Shown in pieces: positions 7,631 through 17,027 of a DNA stretch of 42,546 bases (positions within the stretch are counted from its first letter, which is position 1; every line of letters starts with the position of its first letter). The stretch lies in the NCBI RefSeq assembly GCF_001654835.1, contig NZ_LXEP01000042.1, positions 1-42,546 on the forward strand, read 5' to 3'. Both the position numbers and the translations under genes were made by a program. This DNA comes from Buttiauxella gaviniae ATCC 51604 (GTDB taxonomy: Bacteria; Pseudomonadota; Gammaproteobacteria; Enterobacterales; Enterobacteriaceae). Below the pieces are notes generated by a model. The model saw only the letters and a program-made list of their open reading frames with translations. It did not search any database and was not told the DNA's origin.

Positions 7631-8560
7631 TTAAAACACGCCATAAAACGGTGAGCGAGTAACTCGCTGCTCACCGTTAATATCCTTAATGCCTCGTATA
7701 TGAATGAGCTCACCGTCCAGGCCATCAACCGCTGCTTTATCGTAAATTTGCACATTGTTCTCTATCAGAACATTACCGGTGATTCGCGCCTGGCCGTAAA
7801 TCTGCACCTGGTTATCTAATTGGATAGGGCCGCCAATGAGTGTTGCATCATCGAAGATATGCACCTGGTGTTTTAGCACGCAGTCGCCCTCAATAAGCGC
7901 ATTGCCGTAGACCTGCGAGGAATAGCGAATGGTTGGAATCTGGTCATCACCACGCCCTGCGATAATACGCGCGTTGTCGAACACTCGGGCGCAGTCGCAG
8001 ATCCAGATATTGTTCTCGTCATTGCCTTCGAGAATTGCCTGCCCGAACACTTCAGCGCGGTGTTCAATAAAGGCGTTGTTCACCACCGCGTTACCAAAGA
8101 TCTGTGCCTGATGAACCACGCGCGATGCGTTTACCGTAGCGTTGCCATAAATTTGCAGCACTTTATCGTTGTCGGCGGTCAGTCCACGAACCGCAATCAC
8201 CTTGCTGCCGTTAACAATGCGCGCGGCATCGTAAATACGGCATTCACCGCTAATCAATGATTCTTTAACGATGCTTTTCCCGCTGATATGGGCCCGGTGG
8301 CAAAGGGTGGAACTGCCATGAACTTGCGCATCATCGTTAACACTTGAGCCGCCGTATACCATGCACTCGCCGCCATAAATCCAGCAATTCCCGAGCTGGC
8401 TAAGATTATCTTCGTTTTCAATCCAGCCACCCAGTTGCCCGGCTTTGATGTCGCTGAAATCGCACAGGGCCACGACTTGCCAGAGTTTGACCTGCTGTTT
8501 TTTGCCATCGACCAGATAATCATGTAGTTGCGAGTCGCCCGTTAACTGATACTTGTTCAT
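7631..8560 (-). CDS. ydcK: YdcK-like left-handed beta-helix protein
   Basis: A 309-residue homologue of E. coli YdcK. After an N-terminal segment (LWQVVALCDFSDIKAGQLGGWIENEDNLS) the chain is a long series of hexapeptide-like turns (VYGGSSV, AQVHGSS, ATVNASRVV, AQIFGNAVV, ARITGNVLIENNVQIY) expected to form a left-handed parallel beta-helix. YdcK is usually called a putative transferase, but no acyltransferase active site can be pointed to and its function is unknown. Two ATGs are adjacent (8563 and 8560); the second has better spacing from AAGGCGA. The E. coli order rimL-ydcK-tehA is kept. Confidence 0.92.
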   Translation of the reverse strand: MNKYQLTGDSQLHDYLVDGKKQQVKLWQVVALCDFSDIKAGQLGGWIENEDNLSQLGNCWIYGGECMVYGGSSVNDDAQVHGSSTLCHRAHISGKSIVKESLISGECRIYDAARIVNGSKVIAVRGLTADNDKVLQIYGNATVNASRVVHQAQIFGNAVVNNAFIEHRAEVFGQAILEGNDENNIWICDCARVFDNARIIAGRGDDQIPTIRYSSQVYGNALIEGDCVLKHQVHIFDDATLIGGPIQLDNQVQIYGQARITGNVLIENNVQIYDKAAVDGLDGELIHIRGIKDINGEQRVTRSPFYGVF

Positions 8561-8637
8561 CATCTTCGCCTTAGTTTTCTTTCTGTTTAAAACTTAGCAG
8601 GTAAATCCTCAGATGGCGTTCTTCGGTGCAATCACAT

Positions 8638-8660
8638 AAAATGCATCTAAAATACATTTT
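8638..8660 (+). promoter_or_regulatory. NsrR-like operator upstream of tehAB
   Basis: Two 11-nt half-sites, AAAATGCATCT (8638-8648) and AAATACATTTT (8650-8660), are separated by one base. Each differs at one position from the known NsrR half-site (AANATGCATTT and its inverse). The site ends 14 bases before the tehA start. NsrR is a nitric-oxide-sensing [Fe-S] repressor, and tehAB is among its reported targets in E. coli. Confidence 0.75.
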
Positions 8661-8674
8661 AAGTTTTAAACGAA

Positions 8675-9664
8675 ATGAATAAATCAGTAACGCGAACCAT
8701 GCTTAATCTCCCGGCTGGGTATTTTGGTATGGTTCTTGGGACCATCGGAATGGGTTTTGCCTGGCGCTACGCTGCCACGATTTGGCCAGTATCATCGGTA
8801 ATTGGTGAGGCGTTTGAGAGCCTGGCGATTGCTATCTGGCTCGCTCTGGCGCTGGCTTTTATCGTGCGCCTGGTGAAATATCCGCAAACCGTTTTAGATG
8901 AAGTCCGCCACCCGTTGAAGGGCAGTTTTGTGAGCCTGTTTCCGGCGACAACCATATTAGTTTCGATTGCCATCGCGCCTTATCTTCGTCCGTTAGCCGT
9001 GGGCATGTTTGCTTTTGGGGCAATAGTGCAATTGGTATACGCCGCATGGCAAAGTGCCGGGTTATGGCGTGGCAGCCACCCGCATACCGACACTACGCCG
9101 GGACTCTATTTGCCAACAGTTGCCAATAATTTTATCAGCGCGATGGCTTGTGGTGCGCTTGGTTTCCATGACCTCGGTATTTTGTTTTTTGGTGCGGGCG
9201 TATTTTCCTGGTTAAGCCTGGAACCGGCGATTTTGCATCGTTTACGCAGCGCTGGTGAACTCCCGGAGCCGACGCGAACTTCACTTGGCATTCAACTCGC
9301 ACCTGCGCTGGTTGCTTGCAACGCTTATTTGAGTGTTAACGGTGGGCAACCTGACTTCTTTGCCAAAATGCTGTTTGGCTACGGGTTGCTGCAATTACTG
9401 TTTATGTTGCGCCTGATGCCGTGGTATTTGATGCAGCCATTTAATGCCTCGTTCTGGAGCTTCTCGTTCGGTATTTCAGCACTTGCTGCCACGGCCCTTC
9501 ATCTGGGCATGGGGAGTAACGACGGGCTTTTTACCGCACTCGCTGTGCCGCTATTTATCTTCACTAATTTCATTATTGGCCTGCTGCTGGTGCGCACGGT
9601 TATCCTGCTTTATCAGGGTAAATTACTGCTGCGTGTCGAACGGCCTGCAAAAAGGACAAACTAA
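8675..9664 (+). CDS. tehA: TehA, tellurite-resistance/dicarboxylate transporter family channel
   Basis: A 329-residue inner-membrane protein with ten predicted helices. It belongs to the SLAC1/TehA channel family and gives tellurite and disinfectant resistance when overexpressed. Conserved blocks match E. coli Teh[92 protein letters not shown] and [11 protein letters not shown]. The start at 8675 lacks a strong ribosome-binding site. tehB begins 1 base after its stop, so the two are a single operon, preceded by the NsrR-like site. Confidence 0.95.
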   Translation: MNKSVTRTMLNLPAGYFGMVLGTIGMGFAWRYAATIWPVSSVIGEAFESLAIAIWLALALAFIVRLVKYPQTVLDEVRHPLKGSFVSLFPATTILVSIAIAPYLRPLAVGMFAFGAIVQLVYAAWQSAGLWRGSHPHTDTTPGLYLPTVANNFISAMACGALGFHDLGILFFGAGVFSWLSLEPAILHRLRSAGELPEPTRTSLGIQLAPALVACNAYLSVNGGQPDFFAKMLFGYGLLQLLFMLRLMPWYLMQPFNASFWSFSFGISALAATALHLGMGSNDGLFTALAVPLFIFTNFIIGLLLVRTVILLYQGKLLLRVERPAKRTN

Positions 9665-9665
9665 G

Positions 9666-10253
9666 ATGTTTTCTGAGAATTACTTCACCGAGAAATATGG
9701 CTTAACTCGCACCCATTCTGACGTGGTGAATGCGGTAACGGTTGTCCCGCCTGGGAAAACATTAGATCTCGGTTGCGGTAGCGGTCGTAACAGTCTTTAT
9801 CTGAATCAAAAGGGGTTTGATGTAACAGCGTGGGATAAAAACCCGATGAGCATCAGCAACCTGAATAAAATTATTGAAGCGGAAGGGCTGAAAAATATCA
9901 CTGCAGACGTGGTCGATCTCAACACATTACATTTTGACGGCGAGTATGACTTCATTCTTTCAACCGTAGTAATGATGTTCCTGGAGCGTAACACCATTCC
10001 AGGGCTTATCGCCAACATGCAGCGTTGCACCAAAGTTGGTGGTTACAACCTGATTGTTGCTGCGATGGACACCGAAGATTTCCCTTGCACCGTCGGCTTC
10101 CCATTTGCTTTTACTGAAGCTGAGTTGAGTCATTATTACGCGGGTTGGGAATTGCTGAAATACAACGAAGATGTCGGTGAATTACATAAAACCGACGCGG
10201 AAGGTAACCGTATCAAATTGCGATTCGCCACTATGCTGGCACGAAAAGCCTAA
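9666..10253 (+). CDS. tehB: TehB, SAM-dependent tellurite methyltransferase
   Basis: A 195-residue class I methyltransferase that methylates tellurite (and selenium compounds) using SAM. The SAM motif is [15 protein letters not shown] near residue 40. Other family blocks are [50 protein letters not shown] and the C-terminal [15 protein letters not shown]. The frame is open far upstream inside tehA (to 9444); the ATG at 9666, right after the tehA stop, gives the E. coli length and N-terminus. Its 3' end overlaps the convergent VOC gene by 4 bases. Confidence 0.95.
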   Translation: MFSENYFTEKYGLTRTHSDVVNAVTVVPPGKTLDLGCGSGRNSLYLNQKGFDVTAWDKNPMSISNLNKIIEAEGLKNITADVVDLNTLHFDGEYDFILSTVVMMFLERNTIPGLIANMQRCTKVGGYNLIVAAMDTEDFPCTVGFPFAFTEAELSHYYAGWELLKYNEDVGELHKTDAEGNRIKLRFATMLARKA

Positions 10254-10642
10254 GCTGTAGGCCAGGCACGGTTTTGCAGCACGATGCGATAACCATCGTT
10301 ATCAACAAAGGTGCGCCCGGCGATATCCCAGTACGGATTAAAACTGTTAATGGTTACAAAACCTGCATTCAGCATTTGCTGGCAGGTTTTTTGCCATTGA
10401 GCGTTATCCGGATAGTACAGCACTAAGAGGTCATCAACCGTTGCGGCGGGTTCAACCGGGTGGCGGTGGCAAACAGTAAATTCAAGATGCCAGCTTAACT
10501 CATCACGACCCAACATCACGCCGCTAAAACCGTCGTGCTCGCTAAAATCCCCGAGTTCTTGCAAACCCAATCCCAGACAGTACATCTCTTTGCTTTGAGC
10601 AAGATCGGTCACCGGACGAGCAATACGCAGATGTGGAATCAT
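10250..10642 (-). CDS. VOC (glyoxalase/bleomycin-resistance fold) family protein
   Basis: A 130-residue single-domain-pair VOC protein beginning [14 protein letters not shown] and ending [14 protein letters not shown], as in small glyoxalase-like proteins such as Bacillus YycE. The metal and substrate cannot be assigned. His53 (SWHLEF) and a late acidic position ([12 protein letters not shown]) fall where VOC ligands usually lie. GGAG is 6 bases upstream of the ATG. The gene is convergent with tehB and overlaps it by 4 bases; it is not part of the E. coli arrangement here. Confidence 0.85.
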   Translation of the reverse strand: MIPHLRIARPVTDLAQSKEMYCLGLGLQELGDFSEHDGFSGVMLGRDELSWHLEFTVCHRHPVEPAATVDDLLVLYYPDNAQWQKTCQQMLNAGFVTINSFNPYWDIAGRTFVDNDGYRIVLQNRAWPTA

Positions 10643-10842
10643 GGTTACTCCATATTTGTTTATTGTATGTAAGGCTATCTTATATACGAAAAAATGTGTA
10701 ATTCGAGCTAAATAATGAGCATGTTAAAAAGAACTTTCGCGATTGTTATCTGAGTTTGGGGGAATAGCATTTATAACTTCATGCGCAATCCCAATTTTTT
10801 GCTATAACTGAAAGGCTTACATGCAATTTACAGGGATAAAAT

Positions 10843-11505
10843 ATGCGCACTTCTTTTTGTGTTAAAGCCGCCTGCCTGACAGGCCTGCTAGCCTTGGCCG
10901 GCTGTTCCTCGTCTGTTACCGCTCCTGAGAAGTATTCTGGTTTTTTAAAAGATTATTCCAGTCTTCAGGAAACAACATCTCCATCTGGAAAAACCATTTT
11001 ACGTTGGGTTGATCCAAGCTTTAAAAGCAGCAACTACGACAAACTTATCTTCAATCCGTTGACTTACTACCCAGTGCCGAAACCAAACACCCAACTGGGT
11101 GCTCAGACACTGGATAAAATCCTTGCTTACTCCAATCAACAGTTGAAAGCGAGTGCCGAGAAGCGCATCCAACTGGTCAGTAAGCCTGGTCCGCGTACTT
11201 TGATTTTCCATGGTGCAATTACGGGCGTAGACAGCAGTAAACAAGGTTTACAATTCTATGAAGTGATTCCAGTGGCAATGATTGTTGCGGGTACTCAAGC
11301 AGCAACAGGCCACCGTACGATGGAAACAAACCTCTATTTTGAGGGGGAGCTAATTGACTCCTCAACCAACAAAGTCGTAATGAAAGTAGTACGTAAAGGT
11401 GAAGGTAAAACGGTAAGCAATGAAAGCGCACCGATTACCGTAGACTCGCTGAAATCAGTGATTGATGACATGGCGACAGACGCATCCATGTTCGAAGTTA
11501 AATAA
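10843..11505 (+). CDS. ydcL: YdcL, DUF3313 outer-membrane lipoprotein
   Basis: A 220-residue lipoprotein. The signal peptide ends in a lipobox LALAGC with the lipidated Cys at 21; the following Ser does not retain it in the inner membrane, so outer-membrane location is expected. The chain matches E. coli YdcL (EKYSGFLKDYSSLQETTS, LRWVDPSF, LTYYPVPKPNTQ, FHGAITGVD, ATGHRTM, VIDDMATDASMF). Its function is unknown. It is a single transcription unit ended by the strong hairpin at 11521. Confidence 0.93.
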   Translation: MRTSFCVKAACLTGLLALAGCSSSVTAPEKYSGFLKDYSSLQETTSPSGKTILRWVDPSFKSSNYDKLIFNPLTYYPVPKPNTQLGAQTLDKILAYSNQQLKASAEKRIQLVSKPGPRTLIFHGAITGVDSSKQGLQFYEVIPVAMIVAGTQAATGHRTMETNLYFEGELIDSSTNKVVMKVVRKGEGKTVSNESAPITVDSLKSVIDDMATDASMFEVK

Positions 11506-11520
11506 CGCGCTATGACACGG

Positions 11521-11547
11521 AAAAGGGAGCTAAGCTCCCTTTTTTTA
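11521..11547 (+). terminator. intrinsic terminator after ydcL (bidirectional in form)
   Basis: AAAAGGGAGC (11521-11530) and GCTCCCTTTT (11534-11543) form a 10-bp stem followed by a seven-T run. The run of A on the left lets it also terminate the leftward DMT gene, whose stop lies 5 bases to the right. Confidence 0.88.
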
Positions 11548-11551
11548 CCTC

Positions 11552-12457
11552 TTATGCTGCCCGCTTGCGCCATGGCAGTGCATTAAACATCCCCGGTTTT
11601 GAAAACATCACCAGATTGCCTAGCAGGATCATGATAAGCCCGATAATGGCATTACTGTGCCAGACATAGCCTTCATAAATTGTTGACAGACTCAGCGCCA
11701 CTAACGGGAACAGCAATGTGCTGTATGCCGCCGGGCCTGATCCGATACGCCCGACCAGGGTGAAATAGGCGCCAAAGGCAATCACTGAACCAAATATGGC
11801 CAGGTAGAACAACGAGCCGAGATAACGCAGCGTGAACTCCGGCATAAACGAATCCCCACGAACCAAAGCCAGCACACCCATAATAATAGTGCCGTAGAAC
11901 ATCGCGTAGGTATTGGTGGACAGAGTCTCAAGTCCCCGGCGCTGGTGGCGCGTGCTAATCATATTGCCAATTGAAAATCCGTAGGTACCCAAGGCACTTA
12001 AACCGATTCCCAGCAGCAGAGAAGGGGCCAGCTGTGTGGCGATCAAATCATGCCAGAACAGCGCAACAACCCCTGCAATCCCCAGCACCGCTGCCGGCAG
12101 TAAATTTTTGCTCGGGCGCTGACGGAAGAAAATCATGCTGTTAACCGCATTAAACAACACGGCCATGGAGAATATTACCGACTCCAGTCCCGAGCTGATA
12201 TACGCCGCGGCATGGTAAAAACACAAAAAGTTAAAGCCGAAAACGCAGCCACCTTGCAGCATACAAAACAGATGATCGCGCAAACTGATACGGCGCAAGC
12301 GTCCAAGTGCCAGTAACACCACCAGCATCACGACGGCCGCTACGGCAAAACGCCAGAAAATAGAAACGGGTACCGACACCACACCTTGCTGCATGTAAAT
12401 TGCAAGCCAGGTTGTACCCCAAATCACCACCACCGAAATATAAAGCAATGCATTCAT
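11552..12457 (-). CDS. DMT-superfamily (EamA) transporter
   Basis: A 301-residue membrane protein with two EamA repeats and about ten helices, as in amino-acid or metabolite exporters such as RhtA, YdcZ-neighbour and YedA types. Start motifs fit (VVIWGTTWLAIYMQQG, FWRFAVAAVVML), and the repeat end is seen in GSVIAFGAYFTLVGRIGSGPAAYSTLLFPLVALSLS. The start is set at 12457, with GGGAG 8 bases upstream; the frame continues 13 codons further. It is divergent from an AraC-type gene, a typical exporter/regulator pair. Neither is present between ydcL and ydcO in E. coli. The substrate is unknown. Confidence 0.87.
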   Translation of the reverse strand: MNALLYISVVVIWGTTWLAIYMQQGVVSVPVSIFWRFAVAAVVMLVVLLALGRLRRISLRDHLFCMLQGGCVFGFNFLCFYHAAAYISSGLESVIFSMAVLFNAVNSMIFFRQRPSKNLLPAAVLGIAGVVALFWHDLIATQLAPSLLLGIGLSALGTYGFSIGNMISTRHQRRGLETLSTNTYAMFYGTIIMGVLALVRGDSFMPEFTLRYLGSLFYLAIFGSVIAFGAYFTLVGRIGSGPAAYSTLLFPLVALSLSTIYEGYVWHSNAIIGLIMILLGNLVMFSKPGMFNALPWRKRAA

Positions 12458-12636
12458 TTTGTTATCTCCCTGTACCGATAGCGGGAGTATCAACATCTGC
12501 GCGTGCAGATGCTTTCACCGGCTTGCGTGGCTTGCATATTCTTGCGGTTTTTTTTTGCAAGGTGGATTGTTAATGGCTGGTAACGAGTGCTGGCACTACA
12601 TACACTGTCAGTCCCGAACCTTGATGGTAATAAGTT

Positions 12637-13509
12637 ATGACCCAGCCGTATCACGCATTTGAAAATCTTCGCCAGCACAACGCCGTGTTGGAAGATAATG
12701 TGCAACTGGGTTCCGGGATTCAACTGTCGGCCTGGTCAAACAGTCTCGACCGTGTGACGCAATGCAGCGATCACCATACGTTAAGCATGTATGTGAATGA
12801 AGGTTATGAAACCTACCAAAAAACCAATTCAGGTTGGAAAAATGGTGGTGGGCCAGATCGATTCTGTCTAATGCCAAAAGACGGAGAAACTACCTGGGAT
12901 ATTCGCAACCATTTTTCATTTGTGCATTTGTATTGTACGGATGAACATCTGCGTCATATTGCGGAGCAAATCTGGGATCGCAGCCCGGCTGCTCTTCAAC
13001 TCGATGAGAAAATCTTCAGCGAGGACCCGCGTATTACTCAGTTGTATCGCCACTTTCTACTCAGCAGCGATTGGCAACAGCAGGCGAACCACTTGATGTT
13101 GAGTACGGCATCAACACTGCTGTTGACTCACCTGGTTCAGACATACAGCAACGTGCAGTGGCGTTTGCCTAATGTGCGTGGAGGCCTGGCACCTGCGGTG
13201 TTGAGAAACATCCAGGCATATATTGAACAGCACCTTAGTGAGCCATTAACACTGACCGAACTGGCTCAAGAAGCAGGGCTCAGCGAGTTTCACTTTGCGC
13301 GCATGTTTAAGCAATCAACCCAACTTGCACCACACCAATTTGTGATGCAAAGACGCATGTTACGCGCCGAAGCATTAGTGAAAAATAGCCTGTTATCGCT
13401 GACGGATATTGCTATGGCCTGCGGGTTTAGCTCGGCAAGCCATTTCAGCAATCGTTTTAAAGCGACGATAGGCGTAACACCGTCACAGCTACGCGCGGCG
13501 GGTAAATGA
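12637..13509 (+). CDS. AraC/XylS-family transcriptional regulator
   Basis: A 290-residue regulator. The N-terminal 180 residues form the effector part. The C-terminal double HTH runs from about residue 188 (AVLRNIQAYIEQHLSEPLTLTELAQEAGLSEFHFARMFKQ) to the second helix-turn-helix (LTDIAMACGFSSASHFSNRFKATIGVTPSQLR). It is divergent from the DMT transporter with about 180 bp between the starts, so that gene is its likely target. Its last 21 bases overlap the 3' end of the convergent ydcO. The ribosome-binding site before 12637 is weak. Confidence 0.87.
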   Translation: MTQPYHAFENLRQHNAVLEDNVQLGSGIQLSAWSNSLDRVTQCSDHHTLSMYVNEGYETYQKTNSGWKNGGGPDRFCLMPKDGETTWDIRNHFSFVHLYCTDEHLRHIAEQIWDRSPAALQLDEKIFSEDPRITQLYRHFLLSSDWQQQANHLMLSTASTLLLTHLVQTYSNVQWRLPNVRGGLAPAVLRNIQAYIEQHLSEPLTLTELAQEAGLSEFHFARMFKQSTQLAPHQFVMQRRMLRAEALVKNSLLSLTDIAMACGFSSASHFSNRFKATIGVTPSQLRAAGK

Positions 13510-14655
13510 GAACAACGCGTAACATATCCCGCCAGCCACCAACCCCCAAAAAGCAGAACCAATCCCCAGCAAACTGACGCCAGATGCAGTGACCAGAAAC
13601 GTGACGATAGCCGCATCGCGCTCACGCTCGTGGTTTAACGCCTGATACAAGCTTCCTGCAATGGTACTCAACAACGCCAGGCCTGCCAGCGTATGAATAT
13701 AGGCGACAGGCAGTGCGGTGAGTAACGTGGTGATGGAGCCGCCAAAAATACCGGCAAGCAAATAAAACACGCCAGCCGCAGCGGCGGCAAGCCAGCGTTT
13801 TGACGGATCGGGATGCGCTTCAGAACCCTGGCAAATTGCGGCAGTGATCGCAGCAATACAAATAGAAAACACGCCAAAAGGTGCCAGTATCAGAGCAATC
13901 GCTGCAGTGACCACAATCAGTGGCGATACCGGAATCCCATAGCCAGAGGCTTTGAGTGTGGCAACGCCTGGTGCGTTTTGTGACGCCATAGTCACCAGGA
14001 AGAAAGGGATACCGATGCCCAACAGGCTCGATAGTGAAAAATGTGGTGTGGTAAATTCGGGCATAACCATTGCGACCGGCACGCTACCGCTTTGCAGGCT
14101 TCCGCTGATGATGCAAACCAGCAGGCCAACTACCATTGCTACCACAACGGCATAACGTGGAGCCCAAGTTTTTGCCAGTAGCCAGCCGAGCAACATACTG
14201 GCACAGAGTAAGAAATTCCCTTGCAAAGAAGTAAATGCATCGAGGCCAAAGCGCAGCAGAATGCCTGCCAACATCGCTGCGGAAAGTGTTGAGGGAATAA
14301 GGCGCATCAAACGGGCGAAGAGACCGGTCACACCGCACAGCAGAATTAAAAATGAGGCGAAAATAAACACGCCGATAGCTTCATTGAGCGAATGGCCTGG
14401 CAAACTGGTCGCGAGCAGAGCCGCACCCGGAGTGGACCAGGCGGTGAGAATGGGTGTGCGATACCAAATCGTTAGCACGAGAGTACTCACCCCCATGCCA
14501 ATCCCAAGCATCGTCAGCCAACCCGCGATTTGCAGCGTGTTAGCACCAGCAGCTTCCGCCGCCTGCCAGATAATTGCCGCCGAGCTGGCGTAGCCAACTA
14601 AAACAGCAACAAACCCTGCCAGGATTGTGGGTAAGGGGATGGATATTGTGCGCAT
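13489..14655 (-). CDS. ydcO: YdcO, BenE-family (benzoate/H+ symporter-like) transporter
   Basis: A 388-residue membrane protein of the BenE family with about twelve helices, matching E. coli YdcO. Typical blocks are AGFVAVLVGYASSAAIIWQAA, WYRTPILTAWSTPGAALL, LGIGIPFFLVTMASQNAPGVATLKASGY and AICQGSEAHPDPSKRWLAA. Benzoate transport is assumed from the family name and not shown for YdcO. In E. coli it is divergent from the HTH regulator gene ydcN; here ydcN is missing and a GGDEF-EAL gene lies upstream. The AraC gene overlaps its 3' end by 21 bases. Confidence 0.92.
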   Translation of the reverse strand: MRTISIPLPTILAGFVAVLVGYASSAAIIWQAAEAAGANTLQIAGWLTMLGIGMGVSTLVLTIWYRTPILTAWSTPGAALLATSLPGHSLNEAIGVFIFASFLILLCGVTGLFARLMRLIPSTLSAAMLAGILLRFGLDAFTSLQGNFLLCASMLLGWLLAKTWAPRYAVVVAMVVGLLVCIISGSLQSGSVPVAMVMPEFTTPHFSLSSLLGIGIPFFLVTMASQNAPGVATLKASGYGIPVSPLIVVTAAIALILAPFGVFSICIAAITAAICQGSEAHPDPSKRWLAAAAAGVFYLLAGIFGGSITTLLTALPVAYIHTLAGLALLSTIAGSLYQALNHERERDAAIVTFLVTASGVSLLGIGSAFWGLVAGGICYALFSFTRRA

Positions 14656-14786
14656 TTTTTCCGTTCATAGTTTTTAGCGTCGTCGAACTATAACATCACA
14701 AATCATTAACAACAGACGTGATGATGTTGAAAACTCTGCAAGTTCATTGTTATGCGAAATATTTGGCAAGGGCAAGAATAGGGGGG

Positions 14787-14810
14787 ATTGCTCTCCGGGG
14801 AGAGAGCAAT
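14787..14810. terminator. hairpin after the GGDEF-EAL gene
   Basis: ATTGCTCTC (14787-14795) and GAGAGCAAT (14802-14810) form a perfect 9-bp stem with a 6-base GC-rich loop, 8 bases past the stop of the leftward GGDEF-EAL gene. There is no proper T-run on that strand, so its role as terminator is likely but not certain. Confidence 0.5.
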
Positions 14811-14818
14811 TAAACGTC

Positions 14819-16771
14819 TTATGCGTGTTCGTTACAGGATTCTTGTTCTACGGCCTTGTTGGTATAAGCCAACGCATTTGGGCGTTCCAGTGGTCGTGAG
14901 AAATAGTAACCCTGCATATAAGGAATGCCACATTGCTCAAGTAACTGGCGCTGTTTTTCCGTCTCCACGCCTTCGGCGATAACACTGAAGTTGAGGCTTC
15001 TGGACATATTCATCATCGCCTGAACAATAGATAGGCCTTTGTGTTCAATATGCTGAATAAACGAGCGGTCAATTTTGATGTAATCAATATTCATATTCTG
15101 GATGACTGACAAACTTGAATAGCCCGTCCCAAAATCATCTACTGAGAATTTCACGCCACATTGTTGTAACTGACAGACCTTCTCATTAACCATCATCTGT
15201 TCAGACTGGAAGAGCGATTCAGTGACTTCCAGATGCAGTAAATGCCCTGGTATTGCATAGCGTTCGATAACCCGGTTGACGTTATTGACGAACCCTTTGT
15301 CATAAAACTGAATCAGTGAGATATTCACGCACATGCAGATTTGAGCATTTGTTTTATGCATTTGCGCCAGTGTTTTACAGGCCTCTTCCAGTACCCAACC
15401 TCCCACCTGAACAATGCGGCCGCTTTGTTCCATTAATGGGATAAATTCAACTGGAGAGATCTCCTGCTCCTGATAACGCCAGCGCATTAAGGCTTCAAAA
15501 CTGACTATTTGGCCGGTTGCGTCGACAATCGGTTGATACACAAGACGGAACTCATCACGCTCAAGTGCACCTTTTAGTGCTTCGTTGAGAGTCATCTTGC
15601 GGCGCAGGTTGTGTTCTAGTTCGAGATTATAGAAAGCAAAACGTTCAGGATATTTGCCTTTTTGCGAATACATGGCGATATCCGCAAGCTGAATCAGTCG
15701 CGTGATGGAAGAGTCATGCTCAGGACAAACTGAAATACCGATTGTTGCATTCAGGGCAATAGTTTGGTCATCAAGACGGATCGGTAGGGAGAGGCTGGCG
15801 ATGATATTCTCAGCAAGCTCACTGGTAATGTCATGAGAACTTTCCTTAACCAACAGAATAAATTCATCACCACCCCAACGGCACATAAAGTTACCGTCAC
15901 CGATAAAGCTTTTAAGTCGGGTACTTAATGCAATGAGTACTTTGTCGCCGACATTGTGGCCTAGCGTGTCATTAATATTTTTAAAACCATCGAGGTCGAT
16001 AAAGAAAATGGAGAAGCCCGCAATATGGTTCTGCTCAAATTCGCGCTCAATGCCTTCTACCGCCGACAAAAATGCAGTGCGGTTATACAGACCCGTGAGG
16101 GAGTCTATATTGGATATAACATACACTTCCTGCGTTCTTTCTCGGATGGTCTCTTCCATGCTGGAAACAAGTTTTTTGTTTCGGTAACGCAACAAGATAG
16201 CTTCTTTAATATAATTGGCTGAACGTGCAGAAGCGATAATCATGATTAAAGTAAAACAGACGCCCAGCCCACCGAGGTTAATTTTATATTGTTCTGGCTG
16301 CAGCAGCAGCAATATGGACATCGGCATTAAAATAATAATGTTATAAAGCGCGGATAGCAGAAAGCTTGCTGAGAGGATACTTGTGGCTCCCCCAGCCATC
16401 GCGGCAAGTATCACATTCGTAGAGCTAAGTTCTTCAATGGTAAATTGCGGGTAGAAAGTGACCGCATAGACGCTCCACAACATAGCCGTTATTAAGCAGC
16501 CTATTGAAAAGCGCACCACCCAGTCCTTCCGACCTTTACATTCGGCGTCACTTTTTATCCACATATGGGTATCAATGACGCGAATAGCCAGCACCAGGGC
16601 CATGATCAGCCACCAGGTGATTTTGGCGTGGAAATTATTATTGTCGATAAAAGTGAAGGCAAGAGTGGTAGACGCAATAAAAGTAATCAGAATGCCTGGT
16701 AATGAGTTGTTGTATAACAACTTAACGCCTTCTGACTTATAAAGCCTTGAATGTTCTGTGTTTATGGTCAT
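14819..16771 (-). CDS. membrane GGDEF-EAL protein (c-di-GMP cyclase/phosphodiesterase)
   Basis: A 650-residue dual-domain c-di-GMP protein. Residues 20-185 hold about five membrane helices forming a sensory segment. A short linker helix leads to the GGDEF domain (about 215-380) with an intact RWGGDEF (GGDEF at 300-304) and IDLDGFKNINDTLGH. The EAL domain (about 400-640) has FEALMRW (EAL 426-428), DDFGTGYSS (545-553) and AEGVET (599-604), so both catalytic sites look competent. No RxxD inhibitory site precedes GGDEF (the segment reads IGDGNFMC), so product inhibition at that site is not expected. Net activity cannot be told from sequence. It is monocistronic, with weak ribosome-binding sequence, in the place where E. 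coli has ydcN. Confidence 0.93.
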   Translation of the reverse strand: MTINTEHSRLYKSEGVKLLYNNSLPGILITFIASTTLAFTFIDNNNFHAKITWWLIMALVLAIRVIDTHMWIKSDAECKGRKDWVVRFSIGCLITAMLWSVYAVTFYPQFTIEELSSTNVILAAMAGGATSILSASFLLSALYNIIILMPMSILLLLQPEQYKINLGGLGVCFTLIMIIASARSANYIKEAILLRYRNKKLVSSMEETIRERTQEVYVISNIDSLTGLYNRTAFLSAVEGIEREFEQNHIAGFSIFFIDLDGFKNINDTLGHNVGDKVLIALSTRLKSFIGDGNFMCRWGGDEFILLVKESSHDITSELAENIIASLSLPIRLDDQTIALNATIGISVCPEHDSSITRLIQLADIAMYSQKGKYPERFAFYNLELEHNLRRKMTLNEALKGALERDEFRLVYQPIVDATGQIVSFEALMRWRYQEQEISPVEFIPLMEQSGRIVQVGGWVLEEACKTLAQMHKTNAQICMCVNISLIQFYDKGFVNNVNRVIERYAIPGHLLHLEVTESLFQSEQMMVNEKVCQLQQCGVKFSVDDFGTGYSSLSVIQNMNIDYIKIDRSFIQHIEHKGLSIVQAMMNMSRSLNFSVIAEGVETEKQRQLLEQCGIPYMQGYYFSRPLERPNALAYTNKAVEQESCNEHA

Positions 16772-16943
16772 TTCTAATCATCTTAATTGAGTCATTTAAC
16801 TAGCGCCCACTTTAATAGGGCTAATATGATTACTCTTTGTAATTATTCCTTCTGGAAGTATAAGTTAAAACATTTTGTAATACACCGTCTTTAGCAGCCG
16901 CCAGCATTATTACTAGCCAATGTTGTCGCGCCGTTTCATACGA

Positions 16944-16961
16944 CTTGAAGTATGACGGGTA
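16944..16961. repeat. solo end of the MITE-like repeat
   Basis: Read on the minus strand, this is TACCCGTCATACTTCAAG, identical over 18 bases to the left end of the repeat element at 32307. It lies 66 bases upstream of rlhA in a 256-bp intergenic region that otherwise shows only possible promoter sequence (TACAAT near 16985). Confidence 0.65.
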
Positions 16962-17027
16962 TATGCTTACGCGGCCAATCTGACTACAATACCCGCCTTT
17001 CGCCCATAACATAGAAACAGACCCACT

